In this document: positions 50,961 through 60,028 of the stretch, piece by piece
How the letters are laid out: each line of letters begins with the position of its first letter
How positions within the stretch are numbered: position 1 is the first letter of the stretch
Source of the DNA: Arcobacter venerupis
GTDB taxonomy: Bacteria > Campylobacterota > Campylobacteria > Campylobacterales > Arcobacteraceae
DNA length: 64,000 nucleotides
Assembly (NCBI RefSeq): GCF_013201665.1
Contig: NZ_CP053840.1
Coordinates: 1,736,001 to 1,800,000 of the forward strand
Direction: 5' to 3'
Made by a program: the position numbers and the translations under genes
The notes under the pieces: model-generated
Told to the model about the DNA's origin: nothing
What the model saw: only the letters and a program-made list of their open reading frames with translations
Databases searched by the model: none

Positions 50961-51983
50961 TTAAAATATATATTTAACTAAAAAATACCCTATTACCATC
51001 AACCAAACAAATAAAATCAAAGATAGATAAAAAGGTTTCATTCCTACATTTTTGAACTTATCAAAACTTGTTTCCATTCCTAAAGCTGTCATTGCCATTG
51101 TTAGAGAAAAAGTATCTACAAAATTTATAGCGGTGATTGTACTTTTGCCTAAAAATCCAAAAGAGTTAAACCCTACAACTACTATAAACATCACAGCAAA
51201 CCAAGGAATTACTACTTTTGTTTTCTCATTTTTGCTGTGAAATCCTGTTTTAATCAACCACAAAGATAATAAAATCAAAAAAGGTACTAAAAATATAACT
51301 CTTATCATTTTTACAATAATCGCATCTTTAGATACATCTTCACCTAAAGCAGTAGATGCTCCAACAACATGAGCCACTTCATGTAAAGTTGCTCCAATAT
51401 AAACTCCCATTTGTGAAGCATTTAAATCAAAAAATCCTAATTTATATAAAAATGGATATAAAAACATAGCAACAGTTCCAAAAATCACCACAAAAGATAC
51501 AGCAATTGCACTTTTATAAGCTTCATTTTTTAATACACTTTGAGTTGCTAATACAGCAGCAGCTCCACAAATAGAACTTCCAGCACTACATAAAATTGTA
51601 ATTTCTCTATCTAGTTTTAAAAATCTTGTTCCAACTACATATCCAAAGATAAAAGTAAAAAAAACTACACAAAAAGCTATAAAAACTCCACTAAAGCCTA
51701 CTTCTTGAAGATTTTGAAAAGTAAGTCTAAATCCATATAAGATAATACCAAATCTTAAAATATATTTTGTAGAAAAGATAATTCCACTTTGCCAAGTAGC
51801 TGGAAGTTTATGTCTTAAAGTATTTGCATAAAAAATTCCTAAAACTATTCCAATAATAAGTGGGCTAATTGCTAAGTTCTTAAAAAAATTTGCATCTGCT
51901 ATGATTGTTGCAATTAATGCAAAAATACCTACAAATAAAACTCCATAAAAAGTATTTCTAATATTTAAATTATTTGTTTTCAT
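50961..51983 (-). CDS. YeiH/UPF0324 family putative sulfate exporter
   Basis: The 340-residue protein has about ten helices, with LAISPLIIGIVLGIFYANTL, CSAGSSICGAAAVLATQSVL (the helix-breaking motif of the family), GVYIGATLHEVAHVVGASTA and FVDTFSLTMAMTALGMETSF. The His residues in TLHEVAHVV are family features. It is divergent from a LysR regulator, the usual arrangement. The transported anion is assumed (sulfite/sulfate family) but not demonstrated here. Confidence 0.9.
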   Translation of the reverse strand: MKTNNLNIRNTFYGVLFVGIFALIATIIADANFFKNLAISPLIIGIVLGIFYANTLRHKLPATWQSGIIFSTKYILRFGIILYGFRLTFQNLQEVGFSGVFIAFCVVFFTFIFGYVVGTRFLKLDREITILCSAGSSICGAAAVLATQSVLKNEAYKSAIAVSFVVIFGTVAMFLYPFLYKLGFFDLNASQMGVYIGATLHEVAHVVGASTALGEDVSKDAIIVKMIRVIFLVPFLILLSLWLIKTGFHSKNEKTKVVIPWFAVMFIVVVGFNSFGFLGKSTITAINFVDTFSLTMAMTALGMETSFDKFKNVGMKPFYLSLILFVWLMVIGYFLVKYIF

Positions 51984-52082
51984 AATATTAATCCTTTGAT
52001 TTTGAAAGTATAACCCTATTAAATTAATTTGTAAAATATATTATTTTTAATATAATGATTAATATTTTTAATAAGGGAATAT

Positions 52083-52952
52083 ATGACATTAAAAGAACTA
52101 AACTTTTTTTACAAACTTTGTGAAAACCCTCAAGTTACCCAAGTATCACAAGAGTTAAATATAAGTCAATCAGCAATCTCACTTGCAATTAAATCACTTG
52201 AAAATTCTCTAAATGAACAACTTTTTGACCGAATTGGCAAAAAACTTATATTAAATGAAAAAGGAAAATATTTCAAAGAAAAAACTCTTCCTCACTATTT
52301 AGCACTTATTGATGCTCAAAATATTTTTCAAGAAAATAAATTAGCTGGAAATATCAAAATAGCTGCTAGTAAAACTATTTCAAACTATATAATGCCAAAT
52401 ATCTATTATGATTTTTTAAGCAAATATAGTGATGTAAAAATGGATATTTTAACTATAAATTCAAGCAAAATTATAGATAAGATTTTAAAATCCCAACTTG
52501 ATATTGGACTTATTGAAGTTGATACACAAAATTCAAGTTTGATAAAAGAAAAACTCTGTGATGATGAATTAATTGTTGTTTCAAGTGACAGAAATCACCC
52601 AAAAGTTGCCTTTATTGATGCTATTAAAAAAAGATGGATTTTAAGGGAAACTGGCTCAGGAACAAGAGAAATATTTATAAATCATCTTGGAGAAATAGCA
52701 AAAGATTTAGATATTTTTATGCAATTACAAGATTTTGAAGAGATTAAAACTATAGTTTTAAATAATCCAAATACAGTAACAGCAATCTCAAAAGTTATTG
52801 TTCAAAAAGAGCTAGAAGAGAAAAAACTATTTCAAATCAAACTAAAAAATCTAGAATTAAAAAGAGAGTTTTATTTAGTTTATCATAAAGAAAAATCAAA
52901 AAATCTACTTTTTGAAACCTTAATAGAATTTCTAAAAAGCAGATTTATATAA
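52083..52952 (+). CDS. LysR family transcriptional regulator
   Basis: The 289-residue regulator begins MTLKELNFFYKLCENPQVTQ, VSQELNISQSAISLAIKSLE (winged helix-turn-helix), and has a C-terminal effector-binding domain with QLDIGLIEV and VVSSDRNHPKV. It is divergent from yeiH across 99 bases and probably activates or represses it in response to a small molecule, perhaps a sulfur compound or oxyanion. AAGGGAAT precedes the ATG. Confidence 0.9.
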   Translation: MTLKELNFFYKLCENPQVTQVSQELNISQSAISLAIKSLENSLNEQLFDRIGKKLILNEKGKYFKEKTLPHYLALIDAQNIFQENKLAGNIKIAASKTISNYIMPNIYYDFLSKYSDVKMDILTINSSKIIDKILKSQLDIGLIEVDTQNSSLIKEKLCDDELIVVSSDRNHPKVAFIDAIKKRWILRETGSGTREIFINHLGEIAKDLDIFMQLQDFEEIKTIVLNNPNTVTAISKVIVQKELEEKKLFQIKLKNLELKREFYLVYHKEKSKNLLFETLIEFLKSRFI

Positions 52953-52967
52953 TTTATCTTTTCTTTG

Positions 52968-52990
52968 TTTCCAAGCTCCAGATTGGGAAT
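52968..52990. repeat. REP palindrome 1 (decayed)
   Basis: TTTCCAAGCTCCAGATTGGGAA is an imperfect copy of the TTCCCAAGCTccAGCTTGGGAA palindrome. It lies at the 3' side of the RAYT gene. Confidence 0.6.
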
Positions 52991-53007
52991 CCATACTAAA
53001 ACCCAAA

Positions 53008-53541
53008 CTAAAACAATCTCTCAATCTCTATCAAACCTTTTATATCTTCATAATCCCTTGCACTTGAATATCTCCAATGTTTTGCAACATCAACATATCC
53101 TCTTTCTACTGGATTTTGATGAATATAGTTTATAGTTTCTATCATCATTCTTTCATCTTTTATAAGTTTTGGTTGAAATCCTTCTTGCCAAAGTTGATAA
53201 GTAGTTTGTGTTTTGTGTGCTTTTTTATAAAAAGCCAATTGTTCTAGTATAGTTTTTACATTTTTAATTTGAAGATATTTTAGTATCTCTTTTGAAGTAA
53301 AGGATTTGAATTTTTTAATTGTTTTTGAAACATCATCACTTGACACAATCATATGAAGATGATTTTCAAGGATTACATAAGCGTATATTTTTAGATTATC
53401 TTCTTTTTGCAGAAATTTTAAACTATCAAATATAATATTGGTTGTTTCAGTTCTTGTAAATATTGGTATCCAATGTAAAATAGTACAAGTTATAAAATGC
53501 GGATATGTTGGTTCATATATTTTATATCTACTTCTGCCCAT
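53008..53541 (-). CDS. rayT: REP-associated tyrosine transposase (RAYT)
   Basis: The 177-residue protein has the Y1/HUH transposase core: YVILENHLHMIVSSDD, with the two His of the HUH pair, and INYIHQNPVERGYVDVAKHW, with the catalytic Tyr in YIHQNP, a RAYT hallmark. The WQEGFQPKLIKDERMMIETI stretch is also typical. RAYTs cut and join REP palindromes; one lies on each side of the gene. The protein appears complete and may be active. Confidence 0.92.
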   Translation of the reverse strand: MGRSRYKIYEPTYPHFITCTILHWIPIFTRTETTNIIFDSLKFLQKEDNLKIYAYVILENHLHMIVSSDDVSKTIKKFKSFTSKEILKYLQIKNVKTILEQLAFYKKAHKTQTTYQLWQEGFQPKLIKDERMMIETINYIHQNPVERGYVDVAKHWRYSSARDYEDIKGLIEIERLF

Positions 53542-53577
53542 TTTTATTTCTCTTGCTTTATTTAGTTTTTATATGCA

Positions 53578-53599
53578 TTCCCAAGCTGGAGCTTGGGAA
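53578..53599. repeat. REP palindrome 2 (perfect)
   Basis: TTCCCAAGCT-GG-AGCTTGGGAA is a perfect 10-bp inverted repeat with a 2-base centre, followed by CGAGG. It lies at the 5' side of the RAYT gene. Confidence 0.8.
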
Positions 53600-53670
53600 C
53601 GAGGAAAAGTAAGCCCCACGTTAACATTCAATTTCCTTTTTTAATTTAATTTTTATTTTATCTTTTCTCA

Positions 53671-53795
53671 TCATCTCACACTCAACCCCTCATCCAAATA
53701 CTGAATAATTGGATAGATAAAAAACTCTATTACTCTTCTTTTTCCAACTTTTATTTCTGCTGTTACACTCATTCCTGCTTCTAAATATCTTTCTT
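53671..53795 (-). pseudogene. HlyD-type membrane fusion protein, C-terminal remnant
   Basis: On the minus strand the 41 codons before TGA (53671-53673) read E-R-Y-L-E-A-G-M-S-V-T-A-E-I then KVGKRRVIEFFIYPIIQYLD and EGLSVR. This is the last part of HlyD/LapC-like periplasmic adaptor proteins of type I secretion systems (GMSVTAEIKTGKRRxIEF.L.P). The rest is missing: the sequence breaks at the short RAYT-derived element beginning at about 53796. No ABC exporter or outer membrane partner is near. Confidence 0.8.
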
Positions 53796-53937
53796 CGTTC
53801 CCAAGCTCCAGCTTGGGAATGCATATTCAAATCCAAACTAAAATAATCTTTCAATATCAATTGAACCTTTATATCTTATTTTTATTTCTCTTGCTTTATT
53901 TAGTTTTTATATGCATTCCCAACGTGGACGTTGGAAA
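53796..53937. mobile_element. Internally deleted RAYT element (MITE-like)
   Basis: This 142-bp copy has a perfect palindrome at its left end (53798-53819), then about 45 bases like the left end of the full RAYT element including the RAYT 3' end (AACCTTTATATCTTA). It then jumps to the right end (TTTTTATTTCTCTTGCTTTA and the following 20 bases identical to 53543 on) and a variant palindrome (CAACGTGGACGTTG, 53919-53932). All of the transposase coding between is gone, so it could only move with RAYT help. It lies at the broken end of the HlyD remnant. Confidence 0.75.
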
Positions 53938-53940
53938 AAA

Positions 53941-54122
53941 TTATAGAAAAAACGTGTCACATATGGTGTCACAGTTTTACTTTTTTGTTTATTCTCTAAT
54001 CAAAAAGTTTCTCATTGTTAATAAACTATGAGATTATCCTTTTCTTCATTCACAGTCTCTCTAGCTTACTAATGTATACTACTTTTTGTTTCTCTTGTTT
54101 TATTGAGTATTTAAATCTAAGT
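53941..54122. other. Non-coding stretch after the deleted RAYT copy
   Basis: No convincing gene is present. GTGTCAC occurs twice in 19 bases (near 53955-53974, GTGTCACATATGGTGTCAC). A short open minus-strand stretch near 54030-54070 ends in TAA but has no start and is too short to name. Confidence 0.3.
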
Positions 54123-56801
54123 TTAATTACTAACAACCCTATTTCTTCCTGATTCTTTTGCACTATAAAGTAATTTATCTGCTTTTCTATACATATCATC
54201 TACATCAATAATATTATTTGCATAATCACTATATAATCCCATAGAAACTGTAATATATTGGCTTACTTTACTATTTTTATGTTCTATTTCTAACTTTTCA
54301 ATACTTTTTAGAATCATAAAAACAAAATGTAAAGCTCTATCTTTATTTTCTGATTTAAAAAGTATTCCAAACTCTTCACCACCCAATCTAAAACAATAAT
54401 CATCTGATCTTAAACTAAACTCTTTTAGTGTATTAGCTACTTTTCGTAATGCATTATCACCTTCTTGATGCCCATAAGTGTCATTATATTGTTTAAAATA
54501 ATCTATATCTAATATTACAAAAGATATATGTTGTTTATTTCTTTTTGAGCTATTTAAAAATTTCAACGAAAAATCACTAAAATATCGTTGATTATAAATA
54601 TTTGTTAAACCATCTTTAATAGATATTTCTTCAATAATTTTTTTATCTGTAATATCTTGTTTAATAGAAATATATCCTATTTTATTGTTAAACTCATCAT
54701 ATTTTGGGCTAATTGTAGTATATATCCAATATGCACTTCCATCTTTAGCTTTATCTTTTAACTCTCCATCCCATATTTTATTTTCACCTATTGTTTTCCA
54801 TAAATCTTTATATACTTCACTTTTCATATCAGGATGTCTTACAATATTTTGATTTTTTCCAATTAACTCTTCCCTTGAATATTTACTAATTTTACAAAAG
54901 GCATTTGAGACATCAGTTATATAACCTTTTAAATCAGTTGAAGATGAAATTATATGATCATCAATTAATTTATTAAAACTTAGTAATCTTTTTTCTATTT
55001 CTTCTCTTTTTTTTATCTCTTTATTTAATTTCATATTTGCACTAATAAACACATAAAGAATTATTCCAAATATAAATATTGTTCCCAAAACCCAAAGTGC
55101 TATGACTTTATAATCTGTAAAATTCCCAATATTAATAGGAATCCATTTGTTAAAAATCAACTGCTTATCTTCAAATGTTAATGTATTTATAGCTTTGTTA
55201 AAAATATTATGTAATAAAGGTTCATCATTTCTTGTTCCTATTCCCAAATTCCAATTTTCGTCAATTTTACCACTGATTTTTAATTGAGAAATAAATTTAT
55301 TTTGTATTACATATGAGACTGTTGTTAAAGTATCAATAAATCCATATAACTCTTTATTTTTAACTTTATTTAAACCATCTTCAACATTTTTCACTTCATA
55401 AATATTAATATTTGGATATTTTTTTTTCAAAATATCAATATAAGCATAATCTTTTACAATACCTATTTGTTTATTTTTAAGATTGGAAATATCTGGTATT
55501 TCTGAGATAAATAACTCATCATTTCTTGTAACAATTACTAAAGGAGATTGAATATAGCTATTTGTAAAATCTAAAAATTCTTTTCTCTTAGGAGTTTCAG
55601 CTAAAAGAGAGATAATATCACATTTTCTATTTTCAACATAAAATAAGGATTCTGGCCAACTTGAAGTTGGAACAAGTTTTAAAGGAATTCCAATTTTTTT
55701 CTCAAAAATTTTAAAATAATCTAAAGTAATACCAGTATGTTTAGAATCAAGAATTTCCTCAAATGGCATCCAATTTGGGTCAATACAATAGGTAATTTCT
55801 TTTTTATTTTTTATATAAACAAGTTCTTCTTTTGTCAAATTCAAATTATTTTTAAACTCTTCAAAAATAAAATCTTTTATGTCAAAACCATTATTAAATA
55901 ATCCATAATCTTTATATAAATCAGAAATATATTTCAATCGTCCTTTATCTATAGTTCCTAAAGGTATGCTCTTTTCGTCTATCATATCTTCAATACTATT
56001 TGCTTCAAATCTTAAATGTTCAATTGATTTGTTGTTATTATATTTATTATAAATTAATTGAACAACTTCTTCTTTATGCTTTAATGCATATTCCCAGCCT
56101 TTTAATGTGGCTTCTTTAAATTTTTCAACTCGTCTAGGATGATTTATAGCCTCATTTTCATTTGTAAAAAGCATATCACCATATAAGTCAAAGCCATAAT
56201 TTCTTGGATTAATAATATTAATAGGTATATTTTTTTCTTTTAAATAAAATGGCTCATTACTCAAATATGCAGGAGTAACACTTACTTCATGATTAATTAA
56301 TTTCATATAATCATAAGGATCTTTTTTTTCAATAAAATTTGGTTTAATTCCTAATTTTTTAAACATTGCATATATTGCAAAACTATCTGTATTATTAGCG
56401 TATGTTAAAATATCTTTATTATCTAAATCATATGGAGAGTTAATATCACTACTTTTTAAAGTTATCAATACATTTGGTGAATGTTGAAAAATTGCAGCAA
56501 CAATAACAACAGGTTCATCTTTTATCTTATTTAATAATAAAGCTGAATCAGCTACTCCATATTGAGCTTCATTGTTTATTACTTGTTGAATGTTGTTATA
56601 TTTCAAATCTCTTTGTTTTATTTCAACATCTAAATCAACATCATCATAGTAACCTTTTTCTTTTGCAACATAATATCCCGCAAATTGAAATTGATGAAAC
56701 CATTTTAGTTGCAGAGTTACTTTCTCTTTTGAATATGAAAATGTAATAAAAAATATTATTAATATGATTTTGGATTTAAGCAAAATTCCGGCAACTCTCA
56801 T
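54123..56801 (-). CDS. Multidomain sensor: NMT1/THI5-like + PBPb + PAS + GGDEF
   Basis: The 892-residue protein has a signal anchor (about 10-24), an NMT1/THI5-like ligand-binding domain (LQLKWFHQFQFAGYYVAKEK, GYY...; about 28-235), a second periplasmic binding domain of the SBP_bac_3 type (EITYCIDPNWMPFEEILDS, about 335-555), a transmembrane helix (about 562-585), a PAS domain (GYITDVSNAFCKISKYSREE), and a GGDEF domain with FRLGGEEFGILF (active GGEEF). It should turn binding of a small ligand (thiamine-precursor-like or amino-acid-like) into cyclic di-GMP. An AAGG site precedes the ATG. Single gene. Confidence 0.9.
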   Translation of the reverse strand: MRVAGILLKSKIILIIFFITFSYSKEKVTLQLKWFHQFQFAGYYVAKEKGYYDDVDLDVEIKQRDLKYNNIQQVINNEAQYGVADSALLLNKIKDEPVVIVAAIFQHSPNVLITLKSSDINSPYDLDNKDILTYANNTDSFAIYAMFKKLGIKPNFIEKKDPYDYMKLINHEVSVTPAYLSNEPFYLKEKNIPINIINPRNYGFDLYGDMLFTNENEAINHPRRVEKFKEATLKGWEYALKHKEEVVQLIYNKYNNNKSIEHLRFEANSIEDMIDEKSIPLGTIDKGRLKYISDLYKDYGLFNNGFDIKDFIFEEFKNNLNLTKEELVYIKNKKEITYCIDPNWMPFEEILDSKHTGITLDYFKIFEKKIGIPLKLVPTSSWPESLFYVENRKCDIISLLAETPKRKEFLDFTNSYIQSPLVIVTRNDELFISEIPDISNLKNKQIGIVKDYAYIDILKKKYPNINIYEVKNVEDGLNKVKNKELYGFIDTLTTVSYVIQNKFISQLKISGKIDENWNLGIGTRNDEPLLHNIFNKAINTLTFEDKQLIFNKWIPINIGNFTDYKVIALWVLGTIFIFGIILYVFISANMKLNKEIKKREEIEKRLLSFNKLIDDHIISSSTDLKGYITDVSNAFCKISKYSREELIGKNQNIVRHPDMKSEVYKDLWKTIGENKIWDGELKDKAKDGSAYWIYTTISPKYDEFNNKIGYISIKQDITDKKIIEEISIKDGLTNIYNQRYFSDFSLKFLNSSKRNKQHISFVILDIDYFKQYNDTYGHQEGDNALRKVANTLKEFSLRSDDYCFRLGGEEFGILFKSENKDRALHFVFMILKSIEKLEIEHKNSKVSQYITVSMGLYSDYANNIIDVDDMYRKADKLLYSAKESGRNRVVSN

Positions 56802-56880
56802 AATTTAAACCTTCAGTTTAAAATCAAACTATACTTATAAAAATTATTATACTTAAAAATATGTACAATTAAATTACAAA

Positions 56881-57720
56881 TTAGTTTATTAAAATAGTAA
56901 TTTGTTTTATTTCATCATCTAAAAGTTCAAATTCCATTATTTTTAAATCATCAATCATATGTTTTGTTGATGTTGTTCCATTTAATGGAATTATATTTAT
57001 ATGATTTAAAAATCTATAAAATATTTGAGTAACTTCCCTATCATACTTTATCGCTAATTCTTTTAAAATCTCACTATTCAAAATATGTGGATTTGCAGTT
57101 AATGACCAAAAACTCTCATAAGTAATACTATTTTCATTACAAAAAGCTCTTATTTCTTTGTCATAACCACTTTGGGCATAAAATCTATTTTGAACGATAC
57201 TTGGTTTTACTTTTGCATTGTTGTACAAATAAACTAACACATCTAAATCATAACAATTACTAATTCCCAAAACCCCTACTTCTTTTTTATCATAAAACTC
57301 TTCCATTTTTTGCCAAACTCTTTGAAGTTTACTTCCAGGATATACAGGTGAATGTAAGATATACGCATCTATAAAATTTGCTTTTAGATTCTTTTTTGAA
57401 GTTTCAAAAGATTTTTCCACTTGAACTTCTATTTCATCGCTTTCTAAATAAGGCATATTACTTTTGTCTTGCCCATCAATTGGTGTGAATTTTGTTTGAA
57501 GAAAAATATCTTCTCTTTTTATTCCAATCTCATAAGCTTTAAGAAGTCCAAGTCCAACTAAATCTTCCCTATAATGTTTTGGTTGACAAGCCGTGTCGAT
57601 ACCTTTAAAACCTTCTTTTAAAGCTTGAAAAACTAAATCTGTAGTATTTTCTTTTTTCCAAGCTGTACCATAAATCATATTTGGTCTTTTTATATTTTCA
57701 TTTGATAAAAAAGTATTCAT
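56881..57720 (-). CDS. Aldo/keto reductase (2,5-DKG reductase-like)
   Basis: The 279-residue enzyme has the catalytic tetrad: Asp in GIDTACQPKHYREDL, Tyr in HYRED, Lys in LQTKFTPIDG, and His in AYILHSP. The NADP part is IPLNGTTSTKHMIDDL. It is of the smaller aldo/keto reductase class, unlike the 339-residue one at 15745. The substrate is unknown. It is divergent from the EmrE-type transporter at 57861 and stands alone. Confidence 0.88.
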   Translation of the reverse strand: MNTFLSNENIKRPNMIYGTAWKKENTTDLVFQALKEGFKGIDTACQPKHYREDLVGLGLLKAYEIGIKREDIFLQTKFTPIDGQDKSNMPYLESDEIEVQVEKSFETSKKNLKANFIDAYILHSPVYPGSKLQRVWQKMEEFYDKKEVGVLGISNCYDLDVLVYLYNNAKVKPSIVQNRFYAQSGYDKEIRAFCNENSITYESFWSLTANPHILNSEILKELAIKYDREVTQIFYRFLNHINIIPLNGTTSTKHMIDDLKIMEFELLDDEIKQITILIN

Positions 57721-57860
57721 ATTTTTTTCCTAATTTTTATATAGTTTTATTGTATCAAATATTAACACTAAAATCTTTATTAAAAACAACACATTTATAA
57801 GTTTATTTATGTTAACGTACGCAAAAAAATTATATATAAATTACTTATTATTGGACTTTT

Positions 57861-58796
57861 ATGATTAAATTGATTTTATTAGGAATTCTTTCTGGTGCTT
57901 TTTTTAGTACAACTTTTGTTTTTAACGATGTTATGAGTGTTTCAGGTGGACATTGGTTATGGTCTGCATTCCTTAGATACTTTTTCGTAATTATTTTTCT
58001 AATAATTATTTTAATCTTACAAGGTGGAATAAAACGACTAAAAGATGTATGCAAACTATTTATGGAAAACTACTGGTTTTGGACTATAAGTGGAACAATA
58101 GGATATGGATTTTTCTATGCTTTACTTTGTTTTAGTGCTGATTATTCACCAGGATGGGTAATTGCTGCAACTTGGCAATTTACAATGTTTTCAGGGCTTT
58201 TTGTTTTTATGATGTTTGGAAAAAAATTTCCTAAAAAAATTTGGATTTTTTCATTTATAATCTTTGTTGGTGTTTGTTTAGTAAACCTTTCACATATGGA
58301 AAACTTTGATTTAAAAGCTTTATTACTTGGTGGACTTCCTGTTTTAATTGCCTCATTTTTTTATCCAATGGGAAATCAATTGGTTTGGGAAGCAAAAAAT
58401 GGAGATCATAAAAATGTACCAAAAATAACTTCAAAACTATTATCAAATGCCTTTAATAAAGTGTTTTTAATGTCAATTGGTTCTGTGCCATTTTGGATTA
58501 TTTTATTAATCATTATCAATCCACCCGCACCTAGTGATTCCCAAATAATCACAACTGCATTAATAGCATTTTTTTCAGGAATTCTAGCAACTCCAATATT
58601 CTTATATGCAAGAAACTTAGCAAAAGATTCAAATGAAATAGCAGCAGTTGATTCAACACAAGCAAGTGAAGTTGGTTTTTCACTTATTGGTGGAATGATA
58701 TTTTTGGGAAATGCTTCTTTAAATCTTTATTCAATTCTAGGTATTGCCCTTATAATGGGTGGATTACTTTTATTTACTAAATATCAAAATGCTTAA
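57861..58796 (+). CDS. Multidrug resistance efflux transporter (EmrE/PF13536-type DMT)
   Basis: The 311-residue protein has ten hydrophobic helices, starting LILLGILSGAFFSTTFVFND, then GHWLWSAFLRYFFVIIFLI, PGWVIAATWQFTMFSGLF and DSTQASEVGFSLIGGMIFLG. It is of the paired-domain drug/metabolite exporter group named Multi-drug resistance efflux transporter. Substrate is unknown. The ribosome binding site is weak (GGAC). A long stem terminator follows. Confidence 0.85.
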   Translation: MIKLILLGILSGAFFSTTFVFNDVMSVSGGHWLWSAFLRYFFVIIFLIIILILQGGIKRLKDVCKLFMENYWFWTISGTIGYGFFYALLCFSADYSPGWVIAATWQFTMFSGLFVFMMFGKKFPKKIWIFSFIIFVGVCLVNLSHMENFDLKALLLGGLPVLIASFFYPMGNQLVWEAKNGDHKNVPKITSKLLSNAFNKVFLMSIGSVPFWIILLIIINPPAPSDSQIITTALIAFFSGILATPIFLYARNLAKDSNEIAAVDSTQASEVGFSLIGGMIFLGNASLNLYSILGIALIMGGLLLFTKYQNA

Positions 58797-58803
58797 ATTA
58801 ACT

Positions 58804-58848
58804 ATTATATAAATATCGCTCTATTAAAGGAACGGATATTTATATAAT
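58804..58848. terminator. Bidirectional terminator between two DMT genes
   Basis: ATTATATAAATATC (58804-58817) and GATATTTATATAAT (58835-58848) are a 14-bp perfect inverted repeat with a 17-base loop between two converging DMT genes. Confidence 0.6.
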
Positions 58849-58870
58849 TTAAAGACTAAAGTTAATACTC

Positions 58871-59749
58871 TTATTTTTGTTTTAACAAAACTATTGTAGC
58901 AAATGTTGAAATTATAATTCCTACAAAAATACCAAAAGATATACTTTGTTTATCAAAAATAAAAGACAATATAGCAACCATTGCAGGACTTAGATAAACA
59001 TAAGCCATAAGTTTTTTAGAACCCAAAACTATCGAACCTTTTTGATATAAAAACAAAGTAAAAACAGTTGTAACAATAGAGATATATAACATCAAATAAA
59101 ATAAATTTCCGTCAATTTTTTCCCATTCTAAAGGAATATCTAAAACTTGCATAGTTAAAAACATCCAAATACATCCACCAACAAGTGTACAAAAAACCAA
59201 TACTAATAAAATGTCATCTTTTTTATATAAAAATTTCAAGAATATAGAATATAAAGCCATGGAAATCGAGCCTAATAAAAAGATAATATCTCCTTGATTT
59301 AATGAAAAATTTAAAAATAATTCAATATTTGCTTTAAAAATAACAATCGTAGTACCCAACATTGCAATAAAATAAATAAAAAGCTGAGTTAAACTAATCT
59401 TCTCTTTAAAGAAAAAAATACATAAAATGGCCGTCATTAATGGCACTAAAGTATATAAAGTACTTGTATTTAAAACAGTTGTACTTTCTAAAGCCTTAAA
59501 CATTCCTATAAAATACAAAGAGTAAAAAAGACTTATTATCATTCCTCTTCCAAAAGTTGAAGAGATTCTTTTTCTGTATTCTTGTTTTATAAATATTGGC
59601 ATTAAAACAAGAGCCGCTATAAAAAATCTGTACATAGTAATGGAGATAGGATCAATAATTCCTGAAAGTTTCCCTGAAACAAGAAAGGAACTTGCAATCA
59701 ATGCGGTTGCTAATAAAATATATAAATGGGCTTTTATTGTTTCACTCAA
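58871..59749 (-). CDS. EamA/DMT family transporter
   Basis: The 292-residue protein has ten predicted helices in two EamA repeats (LYILLATALIASSFLVSGKL, then QGDIIFLLGSISMALYSIFL). It starts with TTG at 59749 behind AAAGGA. It converges with the EmrE-type transporter. Substrate is unknown. EamA proteins are common and functionally diverse. Confidence 0.88.
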   Translation of the reverse strand: MSETIKAHLYILLATALIASSFLVSGKLSGIIDPISITMYRFFIAALVLMPIFIKQEYRKRISSTFGRGMIISLFYSLYFIGMFKALESTTVLNTSTLYTLVPLMTAILCIFFFKEKISLTQLFIYFIAMLGTTIVIFKANIELFLNFSLNQGDIIFLLGSISMALYSIFLKFLYKKDDILLVLVFCTLVGGCIWMFLTMQVLDIPLEWEKIDGNLFYLMLYISIVTTVFTLFLYQKGSIVLGSKKLMAYVYLSPAMVAILSFIFDKQSISFGIFVGIIISTFATIVLLKQK

Positions 59750-59850
59750 AATTAATCCTTTAAAAAAATTAAAGAATAATACAAAAATTAAATTCTAAAG
59801 TCATTTACATATGTTGATTAAACTTTTGTTTATCATTTTTTTAAGAACTT

Positions 59851-59915
59851 TTGTATAAAATTTATACAATATAGAATTACCTATACTGTTTAGATTAGAA
59901 TTGAAACAGTTATAG
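59851..59915. promoter_or_regulatory. Two inverted repeats upstream of the DASS transporter
   Basis: TTGTATAAA-A-TTTATACAA (59851-59869) is a perfect 9-bp palindrome. A second imperfect repeat, CTATACTGTTT (59881-59891) with AAACAGTTATAG (59904-59915), lies 12 bases further. Both are in the 279-base spacer before the TTG start at 60029. They could be operators or leader hairpins. Confidence 0.4.
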
Positions 59916-60028
59916 TGTAATCGCTAAAATAATTATTTTAATGGGTCTATTAATTTACTTAGAATTATAAGTATTCTTGGTATTATTGGATTAAAAATCT
60001 CTACTTCTTAAATACAAAAAGGCTTCTC

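Larger units (their letters stand above)
52967..53603. mobile_element. RAYT element with terminal REP palindromes (full copy)
   Basis: The RAYT gene (53008-53541, minus) is bounded on the left by a decayed palindrome (TTTCCAAGCTCCAGATTGGGAA near 52968-52989) and on the right by a perfect one (TTCCCAAGCTGGAGCTTGGGAA, 53578-53599). Both ends are shared with the short copy at 53796-53937: at the left, CCAAACTAAAA.AATCT.TCAAT; at the right, over 40 identical bases ending ATATGCATTCCCA. This is the layout of REP-associated tyrosine transposase elements. Confidence 0.7.

Noticed and set aside
52967-53937. CRISPR array from the repeated palindromes
   Set aside because: There are only four irregularly spaced copies, and they are the ends of RAYT elements. 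No regular spacer length and no cas genes.
54030-54070. Second protein remnant after the RAYT derivative
   Set aside because: A 15-codon open stretch ending in TAA is too short to identify and has a stop directly upstream.
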